Part shown: positions 27,211 through 36,191 of the stretch, piece by piece
Numbering within the stretch: position 1 is the first letter of the stretch
Layout: each line of letters begins with the position of its first letter
DNA from: Streptomyces hokutonensis
GTDB lineage: Bacteria; Actinomycetota; Actinomycetes; Streptomycetales; Streptomycetaceae
Assembly: GCF_000376565.1 (NCBI RefSeq)
Contig: NZ_BARG01000075.1
Coordinates: 62,001 to 126,000 of the forward strand
Reading direction: 5' to 3'
Length of the DNA: 64,000 nucleotides
Notes under the pieces: generated by a model
What the model was told of the DNA's origin: nothing
Seen by the model: only the letters and a program-made list of their open reading frames with translations
The model's database searches: none
Made by a program: the position numbers and the translations under genes

Positions 27211-28014
27211 CTACGCGAGCAACCGCTCCAGCACGACCGCGATGCCGTCGTCCTCGTTCGAGGACGTCACCTCGTCCGCCACCGCCTTGAGTTCCTCGTG
27301 GGCGTTGGCCATCGCCACGCCGTGGGCCGCCCACGCGAACATCGCGATGTCGTTGGGCATGTCGCCGAAGGCGATGGTGTCGGCGGACTTCAGGCCCAGG
27401 CGGCGGGCCGCGATGGAGAGGCCCGTGGCCTTGGACAGGCCCAGGGGCAGCAGTTCGACGATGCCCTCGCCCGCCATCGCGACCGAGACGAAGCCGCCCG
27501 CGGCCTCACGGGCCGCCTCGGCGAGCTGGTCGTCGGTGAGGGTCGGGTGCTGGATGTAGATCTTGTTCAGGGGAGCGGCCCACAGCTCGGACACGTCCGT
27601 GAACGGGGTCGCGGGCAGTGCCCCCAAGACCCGGTACCCGGGCCCGACCAGCACCTCGCCGTCCAGGCCGCCCTGGCTCGCCGCCAGGAACAGCGGGCCG
27701 ACCTCCGCCTCGATCTTGGCGAGCGCCACGGCGGCCAGCTGCCGGTCCAGGGTGACCGAAGTCAGCAGGCGGTGCTCCCCGGCGTCGTAGACCTGGGCGC
27801 CCTGGGCGCAGACCGCGAGGCCCTCGTAGCCGAGGTCGTCGAGGATGTGCCGGGTCCAGGGGGCCGAGCGGCCGGTCACCACGATGTGCGCGGCACCGGC
27901 CTCCGTGGCCGCCGCGAGGGCGGCACGGGTGCGCGGCGAGACCGACTCGTCGGAGCGCAGGAGCGTTCCGTCGAGGTCGGTCGCGATCAGCTTGTACGGG
28001 AAGCCGGTGCTCAC
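27211..28014 (-). CDS. HAD-superfamily Cof-type phosphatase (second copy)
   Basis: Same family as the gene at 15253-16122: motif I LIATDLDGTLLRSD, motif II IVVTGRSAP, motif III lysine in GLSKATGL, motif IV TIAFGDMPNDIAMF. A type IIB cap fills residues 85-190. The GTG start overlaps the serS stop (GTGA), so it is translationally coupled to seryl-tRNA synthetase. This link is odd because no seryl-tRNA-related phosphatase role is known; it may simply share the promoter. Confidence 0.9.
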   Translation of the reverse strand: MSTGFPYKLIATDLDGTLLRSDESVSPRTRAALAAATEAGAAHIVVTGRSAPWTRHILDDLGYEGLAVCAQGAQVYDAGEHRLLTSVTLDRQLAAVALAKIEAEVGPLFLAASQGGLDGEVLVGPGYRVLGALPATPFTDVSELWAAPLNKIYIQHPTLTDDQLAEAAREAAGGFVSVAMAGEGIVELLPLGLSKATGLSIAARRLGLKSADTIAFGDMPNDIAMFAWAAHGVAMANAHEELKAVADEVTSSNEDDGIAVVLERLLA

Positions 28015-29288
28015 TTGGCGACCGGCGTCAGGACCTCACGGCCGCCGAGATACGGGCGCAGCACCTCGGGCACACGCACCGAACCGTCGGCGAGCTGGTG
28101 GTTCTCCAGGATCGCCACGATCGTGCGCGGTACGGCGCACAGCGTGCCGTTGAGCGTGGCCAGCGGCTGGACCTTCTTGCCGTCGCGCAGCCGTACGGAC
28201 AGCCGGCGGGCCTGGAAGCTGTCGCAGTTGGAGGCCGAGGTCAGCTCGCGGTACTTGCCCTGGGTCGGGATCCACGCCTCGCAGTCGAACTTGCGGGAGG
28301 CGGAGGCGCCCAGGTCGCCCGAGGCCACGTCGATGACCTGGTAGGGCAGTTCGAGGCCGTCCAGCCACTGCTTCTCCCAGTCCAGGAGCCGCCGGTGCTC
28401 GTTCTCCGCGTCCTCGGGGAGGACGTACGAGAACATCTCGACCTTGTCGAACTGGTGCACGCGGAAGATGCCCCGCGTGTCCTTGCCGTAGGTGCCGGCC
28501 TCGCGGCGGAAGCACGGGGAGAAGCCCGCGTAGCGCAGCGGCAGCTTGTCGGCCTCGAGGATCTCGTCCATGTGGTACGCGGCGAGGGGGACCTCGGAGG
28601 TGCCGACCAGGTAGTAGTCGTCCTTCTCCAGGTGGTACACGTTCTCCGCGGCCTGGCCGAGGAAGCCGGTGCCCTCCATGGCGCGCGGGCGGACCAGCGC
28701 CGGGGTCAGCATCGGGACGAAGCCGGCCTCCGTGGCCTGCGCGATCGCCGCGTTGACGAGCGCCAGCTCCAGGAGAGCGCCGACGCCGGTGAGGTAGTAG
28801 AAGCGCGAGCCGGAGACCTTGGCGCCGCGCTCGACGTCGATGGCGCCCAGCGCCTCGCCGAGCTCCAGGTGGTCCTTGGGCTCGAAACCCTCGGCGGCGA
28901 AGTCGCGGATCGTGCCGTGCGTCTCCAGGACGACGAAGTCCTCCTCGCCGCCCACCGGCACGTCCGGGTGCACGAGGTTGCCGAGCTGGAGCGCGAGGCG
29001 CTTGGTCTCCTCGTCCGCCTCGTGCTGCTCGGCGTCGGCCGCCTTGACGTCGGCGGCGAGCCGGCCCGTCTTCTTGAGCAGCTCGGCCTTCTCGTCGCCG
29101 GAGGCCTTGGAGATGAGCTTGCCGATGCTCTTCTGCTCGGAACGCAGCTCGTCGAAGCGGACGCCGGACGACCTGCGTCGCTCGTCGGCGGACAGGAGAG
29201 CGTCGACGAGCGCGACGTCCTCTCCACGGGCGCGCTGGGACGCGCGCACACGGTCGGGGTCCTCACGGAGCAGGCGAAGGTCAATCAC
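28011..29288 (-). CDS. serS: Seryl-tRNA synthetase
   Basis: Class II synthetase of 425 residues that charges tRNA-Ser. The N-terminal coiled-coil arm (residues 25-105, rich in E, K, A) recognises the long variable arm of tRNA-Ser. Motif 2 is in FSPCFRREAGTYG with the following RVHQFDKVE, and motif 3 in NGTLCAVPRTIVAILENHQ. GTG start at 29288. No T-box-like leader is visible; instead the 570-bp upstream gap holds a DnaA-box cluster. It is coupled to the HAD gene downstream. Confidence 0.97.
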   Translation of the reverse strand: MIDLRLLREDPDRVRASQRARGEDVALVDALLSADERRRSSGVRFDELRSEQKSIGKLISKASGDEKAELLKKTGRLAADVKAADAEQHEADEETKRLALQLGNLVHPDVPVGGEEDFVVLETHGTIRDFAAEGFEPKDHLELGEALGAIDVERGAKVSGSRFYYLTGVGALLELALVNAAIAQATEAGFVPMLTPALVRPRAMEGTGFLGQAAENVYHLEKDDYYLVGTSEVPLAAYHMDEILEADKLPLRYAGFSPCFRREAGTYGKDTRGIFRVHQFDKVEMFSYVLPEDAENEHRRLLDWEKQWLDGLELPYQVIDVASGDLGASASRKFDCEAWIPTQGKYRELTSASNCDSFQARRLSVRLRDGKKVQPLATLNGTLCAVPRTIVAILENHQLADGSVRVPEVLRPYLGGREVLTPVAK

Positions 29289-29493
29289 GCGGACCAGGCT
29301 ACCGGTGCGGGGTTCCGGCTCACGACTTGGTATTCCGAACTGCGGCTTACATCCAGTTATGGGGTAATTGCGCAGAGTGTCAATATCGGTGGACGCGAGT
29401 CAATAAAAGAGCGTCCCACTCCCCGGAACGGGGCAGGCGCGAGGCGGCCTGTTGACTCGAATCCCTTGTGGGAGACGGGACTTGAGGCCGCGG

Positions 29494-29805
29494 TTGTCCA
29501 CAGGAATCCACATCCCGGAAGAGTTATCCACAGGCTGTGTGGAAGATCTGTGGATGCCGGAAGTGATCATTCCTAAAGGGGTCTCGGGATCAAGGAATTC
29601 CCGACCCAAACGTCCCTCACACCCACTTTCGGGTGGAATTGCGTCGCCCCATAGGATTGCCCGAAGGAAACGGGTGGACGAAGAGTGACCTACGCGCCGG
29701 TGCCCGCGACGGGGGCCTGCAGGGCGATTTGTCGACAGACTGATGCCCCACTGTCGACTTGTCCCCAGGTCGAGAAGTGGGCCTGTGGATAACTTCTGTG
29801 GATAA
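29494..29805. promoter_or_regulatory. DnaA-box cluster between serS and pheA
   Basis: Four perfect boxes: TTGTCCACA 29494-29502, TTATCCACA 29524-29532, TGTGGATAA 29784-29792 and TGTGGATAA 29797-29805. Near matches (TTGTCCCCA at 29759-29767, AATCCACAT, TCTGTGGATG, TTGTCGACA) fill the space between. The first pair and last pair face each other across about 250 bp that is less GC-rich than the rest. No gene is seen in 29289-29861. High-affinity DnaA clusters outside oriC have been described in S. coelicolor. Confidence 0.88.
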
Positions 29806-29861
29806 CGAAGATACGCAGGTACTACCGGGGCACTGTCGGTACACCACCGGTGCACAGGCGG

Positions 29862-30794
29862 TCAGAAACGGCCGTCCTGGCAGTGCGCGACCCAGTCCGC
29901 CGCCGACAGGAACTCCTCGTCCGAGGTCCCCGGGAACAGCGGCCGTACGCCGTCGACGCCGACGTCCGCGCGCGGGTACGAACCGAGGAAGCGCACCTGC
30001 AGACAGATCCGCTTGAGCCCCATCAGGGCCTCGGCGACCCGGCGGTCGGAGATGTGCCCCTCGGCGTCGACGCAGAAGCAGTAGTTGCCGATGCCGGCGC
30101 CGGTCGGGCGGGACTGGAGCAGCATGAGGTTGATGCCCCGGGTGGCGAACTCGCCCAGCAGGTCGCGCAGACCGCCGGGGTGGTCGTCGCGCTGCCAGAT
30201 CACGACGGACGTCTTGTCCGCGCCGGTCGGTGCCGCGGGGCGGGCGGGCCTGCCCACCAGCACGAACCGGGTCTGCGCGTTCTCCGCGTCGTGGATCTCC
30301 GTCTCCAGGGCCTCCAGGCCGTACCGGGCGGCGGCGAACTCACCGGCGAACGCGGCGTCGTAGCGGCCCTCCTGGACCAGGCGGGCCGCGTCCGCGTTCG
30401 AGGCGGCCGACTCCCACAGGGCGTCCGGGAGGTTCGCCTTCATCCAGTTGCGGACCTGCGGCTGGGCGGCGGGGTGCGCGGAGACCGTCTTGATGTCGGA
30501 GATCTTCGTGCCGGGCCTGACCAGCAGCGCGAAGGTGATTGACAGCAGCACCTCGCGGTAGATCATCAGCGGTGCGCCCGCGACCAGCTCGTCCAGGGTG
30601 GTGGTGATACCGCCCTCGACGGAGTTCTCGATCGGCACGAACGCGGCCTCGGCGTCACCGGTGCGCACCGCGTCGAGCGCGGACTGCACCGACACATACG
30701 GGATCAGCTCCCGGGTGGCCGCCTCGGGAAGCGTCCGCAGGGCGACTTCGGTGAAGGTGCCCTCAGGGCCGAGATACGCGTAGCTGGCTGGCAT
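29862..30794 (-). CDS. pheA: Prephenate dehydratase
   Basis: Monofunctional PheA of 310 residues that converts prephenate to phenylpyruvate in phenylalanine synthesis. The catalytic domain has YLGPEGTFTEVAL at the N-terminus, IPIENS-type FVPIENSVEGG and the TRF motif in ENAQTRFVLV. A C-terminal ACT domain has GGLRDLLGEFATRGINL and QSRPTGAGIGNYCF, the site for feedback inhibition by phenylalanine. No chorismate mutase domain is fused. ATG at 30794. The aminotransferase at 5396 could supply the next step. Confidence 0.96.
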   Translation of the reverse strand: MPASYAYLGPEGTFTEVALRTLPEAATRELIPYVSVQSALDAVRTGDAEAAFVPIENSVEGGITTTLDELVAGAPLMIYREVLLSITFALLVRPGTKISDIKTVSAHPAAQPQVRNWMKANLPDALWESAASNADAARLVQEGRYDAAFAGEFAAARYGLEALETEIHDAENAQTRFVLVGRPARPAAPTGADKTSVVIWQRDDHPGGLRDLLGEFATRGINLMLLQSRPTGAGIGNYCFCVDAEGHISDRRVAEALMGLKRICLQVRFLGSYPRADVGVDGVRPLFPGTSDEEFLSAADWVAHCQDGRF

Positions 30795-30891
30795 GACCTC
30801 ACCCTAATGGGCCTTGCGAAACCGGACGTACTGTTCCTGGTCCGGCCACCCGTCAGGGCGACGGGCTCCCCCTCCAGCCGCGGCAACGGCC

Positions 30892-32190
30892 TCACGCCTC
30901 CAGCAGCCGCTGCCCCACGTACTCGCCCTCCGCCGCCCCGCCCGGCACCGCGAACAGGCCGCTCGCCTCGTGCCGGATGTACGTCGACAGGGCGTCGCCG
31001 CGGTCGAGCTTGCGCTGGACGGTGACGAAGCCGCGCAGCGGGTCGGCCTGCCAGCAGACGAAGAGGAGCCCGGCGTCCGGGGTGCCGTCGGCGGCGATGC
31101 CGTCGTGGTACGAGAACGGGCGCCGGAGCATCGCAGCCCCGCCGTTCTGGTCGGGGCGGGCGATCCGGGCGTGCGCGTTGATGGGGACGACCAGGGCGCC
31201 CTTCGCGTCGGTCTTCTCCAGGTCCATCGCGGTCGTCTCACCGCCCCCGGAAAGCGGCGCCCCATTGGACTTGCGGCGCCCGACGACGTTCTCCTGGGCG
31301 CCGGTCGAGAGCTTCTCCCAGTCGTCGAGGAGCATGCGGATCCGGCGTACGACGGCGTAGGAGCCGTTCGCCATCCAGGCCGGGTCGGCCGAACCGGACG
31401 CCGGCACGAAGATCCGCTTGTCGAAGTCGGACTCGGTCGGCTTGGGATTGCGGGTGCCGTCGAGCTGGCCCATCAGATTGCGGGCCGTCATCTTGTGGGC
31501 CGTAGCACCCGGTGTCCGGTTGAAGCCGTTCATCTGCCAGCGGACCTTGGCGGCGCTGCCCGCGTCCTTCTGGATCGTGCGCAGGGCGTGGAAGGCGACC
31601 AGGGCGTCGTCGGCGCCGATCTGCACCCAGAGGTCGCCGTTGCTGCGCGACTTGTCGAGCTGGTCGGAGGAGAAGTCGGGGAGCGGGTCGAGGGAGGCGG
31701 GGCGCTGCTTCTCCAGGCCCGTACGGGAGAAGAAGCTGTTGCCGAAGCCGAAGGTGATCGTCAGCGACGAGGGCCCCGCGTCCCGGGCGACATCCGTGTC
31801 GTCCTGCGCCGCCGGCTCACCCGCCATCAGCCGCTGGGCGGTCGTCGACCAGCGGCGCAGCAGAGCCGCCGCCTCCTTGCGGCCCGCGCCTGCCGCCAGA
31901 TCGAAGGCGACCAGATGGCCGCGCGCCTGGAGGCCCTCGGTGATGCCGGGCTGATGTTTCCCGTGAAACATTGCCCTGTCCGCGCCAAGCGAGGTCAGCG
32001 GTGTGGCCCCGGCGGGTGCGGAGGCGTACCCCACGGCCGCGCCCGCCGCGCCGAGTACGAGCCCGGTGGCACCGGCCGTACCGAGGAGCCGTCGGCGGGA
32101 AACACCCTCCCCCGGGGAGGCGTTTTCGGAAACGGCCTCCCCAGGAGGTGCCTTTGCGGTGCGGGCCTCGGGAATGGACTGGTCAGGCAT
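30892..32190 (-). CDS. dtpA: Tat-exported DyP-type haem peroxidase (DtpA)
   Basis: A twin-arginine signal (SRRRLLGTAGATGLVLGAAG, residues 31-50) precedes a DyP domain. The catalytic GxxDG motif is in MGQLDGTRNP, the proximal haem His is probably in the NAHARIARP segment and the arginine region in RRPFSYHDG. Its place beside copCD, ecuC and sco matches S. lividans dtpA, whose product is needed for maturation of the copper radical oxidase GlxA and for copper-dependent development. A near-parS sequence lies inside the gene (31956-31969). Probably transcribed with the copper genes upstream. Confidence 0.93.
   Translation of the reverse strand: MPDQSIPEARTAKAPPGEAVSENASPGEGVSRRRLLGTAGATGLVLGAAGAAVGYASAPAGATPLTSLGADRAMFHGKHQPGITEGLQARGHLVAFDLAAGAGRKEAAALLRRWSTTAQRLMAGEPAAQDDTDVARDAGPSSLTITFGFGNSFFSRTGLEKQRPASLDPLPDFSSDQLDKSRSNGDLWVQIGADDALVAFHALRTIQKDAGSAAKVRWQMNGFNRTPGATAHKMTARNLMGQLDGTRNPKPTESDFDKRIFVPASGSADPAWMANGSYAVVRRIRMLLDDWEKLSTGAQENVVGRRKSNGAPLSGGGETTAMDLEKTDAKGALVVPINAHARIARPDQNGGAAMLRRPFSYHDGIAADGTPDAGLLFVCWQADPLRGFVTVQRKLDRGDALSTYIRHEASGLFAVPGGAAEGEYVGQRLLEA
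31956..31969. other. parS-like site with one mismatch, inside dtpA
   Basis: GTTTCCCGTGAAAC differs from the Streptomyces parS consensus at one central position (C for A). It encodes part of MFHGKHQ in dtpA. Whether ParB binds is unknown. Confidence 0.45.
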
Positions 32191-32198
32191 GACGTGGT

Positions 32199-34139
32199 TC
32201 AGCCGATCTGCGCGTTCTTGTCGACGGTCGTCTGGTCGATGTCGGAGGTCCGCACGGTCACCGAGATCTTCCAGTCGCCCGCCATGGGGATCTGGATTCC
32301 GTTCGCCGCCCAGTGCCCGGTGGTGATGCGGTCGGGCGTCACGGGCAGCGGACCGATCTTCTTCGCCGCGAGCGTGAAGGCGACCTTCACCTCGGGGACG
32401 TCGAAGGCCCGGCCGTTGGGGCGCTGCACATAGACGTGCATCTCGTTGCCGCCCACGCGCGCGGGGTCGATGTCGACCCGGATGACGCCCTTGCCGTCCG
32501 TGCCCCCGGTGTCGAAGGACATGTCCAGGGTCAGCGCGCCGGAGGACGACGAGGAAGAGGACGAGGAGGAGGCTTTGGCCGCCTTGGCGTCCTCCTCGGT
32601 GCGGCCCGGTTCGGTGGTCGTCAGGGCCGTGGTGACGGCGAGGACGACGACCGCTACGGCTGCCTCGGCGAGGACCGAGCGGCGCAGCCCGAAGAGGTTC
32701 GGGTCGGCGTCCCGCAGCCGCTTCTGCCGGGTGTTGTCCACGGCGGCCTGCTGGCGCGCGAGTTGGGCGGCGCGCTTGGAGTCACCGGACGAGCCGGACG
32801 AACCGCCGGCCTTGGCGGACGCAGTGACGTGCTCCTTCTCCGGTTCGCTCACCTCGGCCGCCGCTGTTTCCTCAGCGACCGTCTCAGCCGTAGCCGTGTC
32901 GGTGTCGCTGTCCGCGAGCCGCCCCGTCCACCGCCGGGAGATCGACGCGATCCCCACCAGCAGTGCCACAAGCCCGATCTTGACGAGCAGCAACTGCCCG
33001 TAGCCGGTGTCGGTGAACGCCGACCAGGAGCCGAGCTGGCGCCAGGACTGGTAGACGCCGGTCGCGACGAGCGCGACGACACTGCCGAACGCGAGGCGCG
33101 AGAAACGCTGTACGGCGGTCCGCCCGACGGGGTTGTCGGCGGGCGCCCGGTACAGCGAGACGAGGAGGGCGGTGAGGCCGCCGAGCCAGGCCGCGACGGC
33201 CAGCAGGTGGACGACGTCGACCGGCATCGCGATGCCCGGCTGCAGCCCGGTCGAGGCGTGCTCGGACAGTGCCCAGCTCGCCGCGAGCCCGGCGGCCACC
33301 ACACCGCCGCCGATGGCCAGCCCGAAGGTCAGGTCGCGCTTCTCCTCGTCCTCCCGCTTGTCGTAGGCCCCGAAGAGCACGGCGATGAACAGCGCGGCGG
33401 CGGCGAGCAGCAGCAGCCGGGAGACGAGCGAGGCGCCCGTCTTGGTCTGGAGGACCTGGCCGAGGAGGTTCAGGTCGAAGATGTCGCCGAACTTCCCGGA
33501 GGTCGTGTACGAGCCGCGCAGAAGCAGCAGCCAGAGCGTGGCCGCGGTCAGCGAGACCCACCCGGACACCACCAGCCGCTGGAGGGCGCGCACTCCGGCG
33601 CCCCGCTGCCAGCAGGCCAGGACGAAGGCGGCGCCGCCGACCATGACGATGAAGCCGGCGTACGACATGTAGCGCCCGAAGCCGTACAGCCCGCCGACGA
33701 GCCCGCCGCCGACGTCCTGTTCGGCCGACGCGGAGACGACGGTCTTCGAGGGGGAGCCGATGGAGAAGGTGAAGGCGCCGCCCACGGGGTGGCTGTCCGC
33801 GGACACGACCTGCCAGGCCACCGTGTAGGTGCCGGCGGGCAGTCCGCTGCGGATCTGCGTGGCGTACGTCGTACCGCTGATGTTGGACGGTTTGCCGACG
33901 TCGACGCGTTTGCCCTTCGGGTCGAGCACGCGCAGCGAGTCGTTGTTCGTCGCGACCTTCTCGGAGAAGGTGAGCGAGACCTGTGTCGGGGCCTTGTTGA
34001 CCACCACCCCCGAAGAGGGGTCGCTGCCGGTCAGGGCGGCGTGCGCGGAGGCCGTCCCGGCACCCGCGAACAGCATGCCGACGACGGCCAGGAACAGCAG
34101 CACCAGCGTGCGGACTCGGGGGGTGATGGTCGTCTTCAA
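32199..34139 (-). CDS. CopC-CopD fusion, copper import/handling membrane protein
   Basis: Signal peptide, then a CopC domain starting at the mature His (ASAHAALTGSDPSSG) with SADSHPVGGAF carrying the second His; both are the Cu(II) ligands of CopC. Next come about eight TM segments of CopD type (residues 155-400), a Ser/Ala/Lys-rich cytoplasmic linker, another TM (490-510), a poly-Ser linker and an extracellular beta domain of about 100 residues. Length 646. It should bind copper outside and move it inward. The ATG at 34139 lies 16 bp after ecuC, so it is within the copper operon. Confidence 0.93.
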   Translation of the reverse strand: MKTTITPRVRTLVLLFLAVVGMLFAGAGTASAHAALTGSDPSSGVVVNKAPTQVSLTFSEKVATNNDSLRVLDPKGKRVDVGKPSNISGTTYATQIRSGLPAGTYTVAWQVVSADSHPVGGAFTFSIGSPSKTVVSASAEQDVGGGLVGGLYGFGRYMSYAGFIVMVGGAAFVLACWQRGAGVRALQRLVVSGWVSLTAATLWLLLLRGSYTTSGKFGDIFDLNLLGQVLQTKTGASLVSRLLLLAAAALFIAVLFGAYDKREDEEKRDLTFGLAIGGGVVAAGLAASWALSEHASTGLQPGIAMPVDVVHLLAVAAWLGGLTALLVSLYRAPADNPVGRTAVQRFSRLAFGSVVALVATGVYQSWRQLGSWSAFTDTGYGQLLLVKIGLVALLVGIASISRRWTGRLADSDTDTATAETVAEETAAAEVSEPEKEHVTASAKAGGSSGSSGDSKRAAQLARQQAAVDNTRQKRLRDADPNLFGLRRSVLAEAAVAVVVLAVTTALTTTEPGRTEEDAKAAKASSSSSSSSSSGALTLDMSFDTGGTDGKGVIRVDIDPARVGGNEMHVYVQRPNGRAFDVPEVKVAFTLAAKKIGPLPVTPDRITTGHWAANGIQIPMAGDWKISVTVRTSDIDQTTVDKNAQIG

Positions 34140-34155
34140 GGTGGGGGTCCCTCCC

Positions 34156-34602
34156 TCAGTGCCCGGTCGTGGGGTTGTACGTCGCCGACTTCACGGGCAT
34201 CTCAACCGTGAGAGGGCCGGACTTGGCAAAGTGCAGCTTCACGGTCACGTTGTCGCCCTGCTTCAGCGTGTGCTTCAGCTTGTCGAACATCAGGTGGTTG
34301 CCCCCGCTCTTGAACACGAGTTGACCGTGTGCGGGCACATCGAGGGACTTGACCTCCTCCATCGCCTGGCCGACCGTCTCGTGCACGGAGACCGGGCCGA
34401 CGTCGCTCGTGACGGAGGTCAACTCGTCCTTCTCGCCGCCCTTGTTGGCGATGTCCAGGAAGCCCGCCGCCATGTCCGAGACCGGCTGGGGCATGTAGGC
34501 GGAGCCGACGGAGAGCTGGGCCTTCGCGTCGTCCGAGCCGCCGCAGCCGGTGAGGACCAGCGCGCCGGTCAGCACCGCGACGGGCCCGGCGAACCGCCTC
34601 AC
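34156..34602 (-). CDS. ecuC: PCuAC-type extracellular copper chaperone (ECuC)
   Basis: A 148-residue lipoprotein: signal LTGALVLTGCGG with lipobox cysteine, then a cupredoxin-like PCuAC domain. The metal motif is M-x21-HxM (QAMEEV...NHLMF), matching most of the H-x10-M-x21-H-x-M pattern; the first His is shifted (VHETVG). The family holds Cu(I) outside the membrane and passes it to Sco or to cytochrome oxidase. The GTG start overlaps the sco stop (GTGA). In S. lividans the ECuC-Sco pair acts in copper supply to cytochrome c oxidase. Confidence 0.92.
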   Translation of the reverse strand: MRRFAGPVAVLTGALVLTGCGGSDDAKAQLSVGSAYMPQPVSDMAAGFLDIANKGGEKDELTSVTSDVGPVSVHETVGQAMEEVKSLDVPAHGQLVFKSGGNHLMFDKLKHTLKQGDNVTVKLHFAKSGPLTVEMPVKSATYNPTTGH

Positions 34603-35249
34603 GGAGTCTCCCCCTTGATGATCTTGGGGAGGTCCTTGGTGTAGTCGTCGACGGTGGTGTCCTGGCCGTAGAGGAGGTAGCCACCGTTGGTCTTCGGGGA
34701 GAACGCGACGACCTGCGTGCCGTGGACGGAGACGAGCTTGCCGTTCTTGTCCTTGGAGGTCGGCTCGATGGAGATGCCCAGGGTGCGGGCGCCGGCCTGG
34801 ATGGTGGCGAAGTCGCCGGTCAGGCCGACGAACTGGGTGTCGATGCCCTTGAGCCACTTGCCGAGCTCCGACGCGGTGTCGCGGGCGGGGTCGGTGGTGA
34901 CGAACACGACGAGCAGCTTGTCCTGCTCGGCCTTGGGCAGCGACTTCTTGGCGACGGCGATGTTGTTCATCGTCAGCGGGCAGATGTCGGGGCAGTGGGT
35001 GTAGCCGAAGTAGATCAGCGTCGGCCGGTTCTTGGTCTCCGCCCGGAAGTCGTACTTCTTGCCGTGTGTGTCCGTGAGGACCAGGTCCGGCTTCTCGAAC
35101 GGGGTGTCGAGCACGGTGGCGGCCTGGGTCGCGGTGTCCTCGGAGACCACGGCGACGGGGCTGTTGCCGTCGTCGCCGCTGCCGCAGGCGGAGAGCGTCA
35201 GGGTGGCGGCGGCGAGCAGCGCTGCCGCCGCGAACGTCTTCTTGCGCAT
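34599..35249 (-). CDS. sco: Sco/SenC copper metallochaperone
   Basis: A lipoprotein (MRKKTFAAAALLAAATLTLS then AC) with a thioredoxin-like Sco domain. The copper/thiol motif is YTHCPDICPLT (CxxxC) and the third ligand His is in VSVHGTQ. It delivers copper to the CuA site of cytochrome c oxidase and receives it from ECuC. Length 216, normal for the family. ATG at 35249. Coupled to ecuC downstream; the YcnI-like gene starts 95 bp upstream. Confidence 0.94.
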   Translation of the reverse strand: MRKKTFAAAALLAAATLTLSACGSGDDGNSPVAVVSEDTATQAATVLDTPFEKPDLVLTDTHGKKYDFRAETKNRPTLIYFGYTHCPDICPLTMNNIAVAKKSLPKAEQDKLLVVFVTTDPARDTASELGKWLKGIDTQFVGLTGDFATIQAGARTLGISIEPTSKDKNGKLVSVHGTQVVAFSPKTNGGYLLYGQDTTVDDYTKDLPKIIKGETP

Positions 35250-35343
35250 AGGAAAAATGTCCCAGTTGTGAGAGCTCCGGCGCGCACCGGGGTCGTACGC
35301 AAGAGTCGCACGGACCCCTGTGCGCGCCATGAGCGGACGGGCC

Positions 35344-36060
35344 TCAGACGGTCGTACGCCGTCGGCCGGCGAGAACGCCGTACGCCACACCGGCCGCGCC
35401 GACGGCGATGCCGACGACGGCGAGGACGCGGGCGGTGGTGTCGGAGGTGTCGGCGGCGGTCGTGGTGGCTGCGGCGGTGTTCTCGGTCTTCTCGGAGGCG
35501 TCCTCGGCAGTCGCGCCGGAGGCGGAGGCGGAGGTCAGCTCAAGCGTCGGAGCCGGGTTCTCGGGCTCCTCCGCGCCGTCCTTCTGCACCTCGATCCAGC
35601 GCACGACCTCCTTGTCGGAGTACGTCTGGAGGGCCTTGAAGACGAGCTGGTCGGTATCCGTGGGCAGCATGCCGACGGAGACCGGGAACTTCTGGAAGTA
35701 GCCGGGCTCGACGCCCTTGCCGGTCGCGGTCCAGGTGACCTTGGTGACGGCCTCGGTGATCGTCTCGCCGTGCATCTCGGCGGGCTTGGCCAGCTTCGAC
35801 TTGGTGACCTTGACGGTCCAGCCGCTGATCGGCTCCGGCATCACGGAGGCCAGCGGGTGGTCGGTCGGGAAGGTGACTTCGAGCTTCGTGGTCGAGGCGT
35901 CGTCGCGCTCGTTCGGGACCTTGAAGTCGACGACCGCGTAGCCGCCCTTGACGGCCGCGCCCTCCGGCTGCACGGAGACGTGCGCGAAGGCGGGGGAGGA
36001 CAGGACGACAACGGCCGAGCCGGCGACGGCAGCGGCGGCGGCGATACGAGAAGCCTTCAT
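35344..36060 (-). CDS. YcnI-like (DUF1775) copper-binding membrane-anchored protein
   Basis: Signal peptide ending AFA, mature N-terminus starting HVSVQPEGAAVKGGYA; the exposed His1 with later Glu/Trp (GWTVKV) is the copper brace of YcnI proteins. The DUF1775 domain covers residues 28-175, then a Thr/Ala/Glu-rich linker and a C-terminal TM (VLAVVGIAVGAAGVAYGVLA) ending RRRTTV. It probably anchors at the outer face of the membrane and collects Cu(II) for the Sco/CopCD proteins encoded beside it. ATG at 36060 without a strong RBS. Confidence 0.88.
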   Translation of the reverse strand: MKASRIAAAAAVAGSAVVVLSSPAFAHVSVQPEGAAVKGGYAVVDFKVPNERDDASTTKLEVTFPTDHPLASVMPEPISGWTVKVTKSKLAKPAEMHGETITEAVTKVTWTATGKGVEPGYFQKFPVSVGMLPTDTDQLVFKALQTYSDKEVVRWIEVQKDGAEEPENPAPTLELTSASASGATAEDASEKTENTAAATTTAADTSDTTARVLAVVGIAVGAAGVAYGVLAGRRRTTV

Positions 36061-36191
36061 GGAAGGGAGCACTCCACTTCGAGTTCGAGTGAGTTCCGGT
36101 GGTGAAGAGGGGGCGCGTGGCACGCGCGTGTGCCGCACGACGGCGGCCTCTCCACGCACGAAAGGAGTGCGGTGATGGTGGTCGCGTCGCG

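Noticed and set aside
29289..29861. T-box or other leader riboswitch upstream of serS
   Set aside because: No T-box NCCA bulge or specifier loop seen; the gap is explained by DnaA boxes.
29850..30542. Plus-strand 230-residue open frame opposite pheA
   Set aside because: Antisense shadow; the minus-strand frame has clear prephenate dehydratase motifs.
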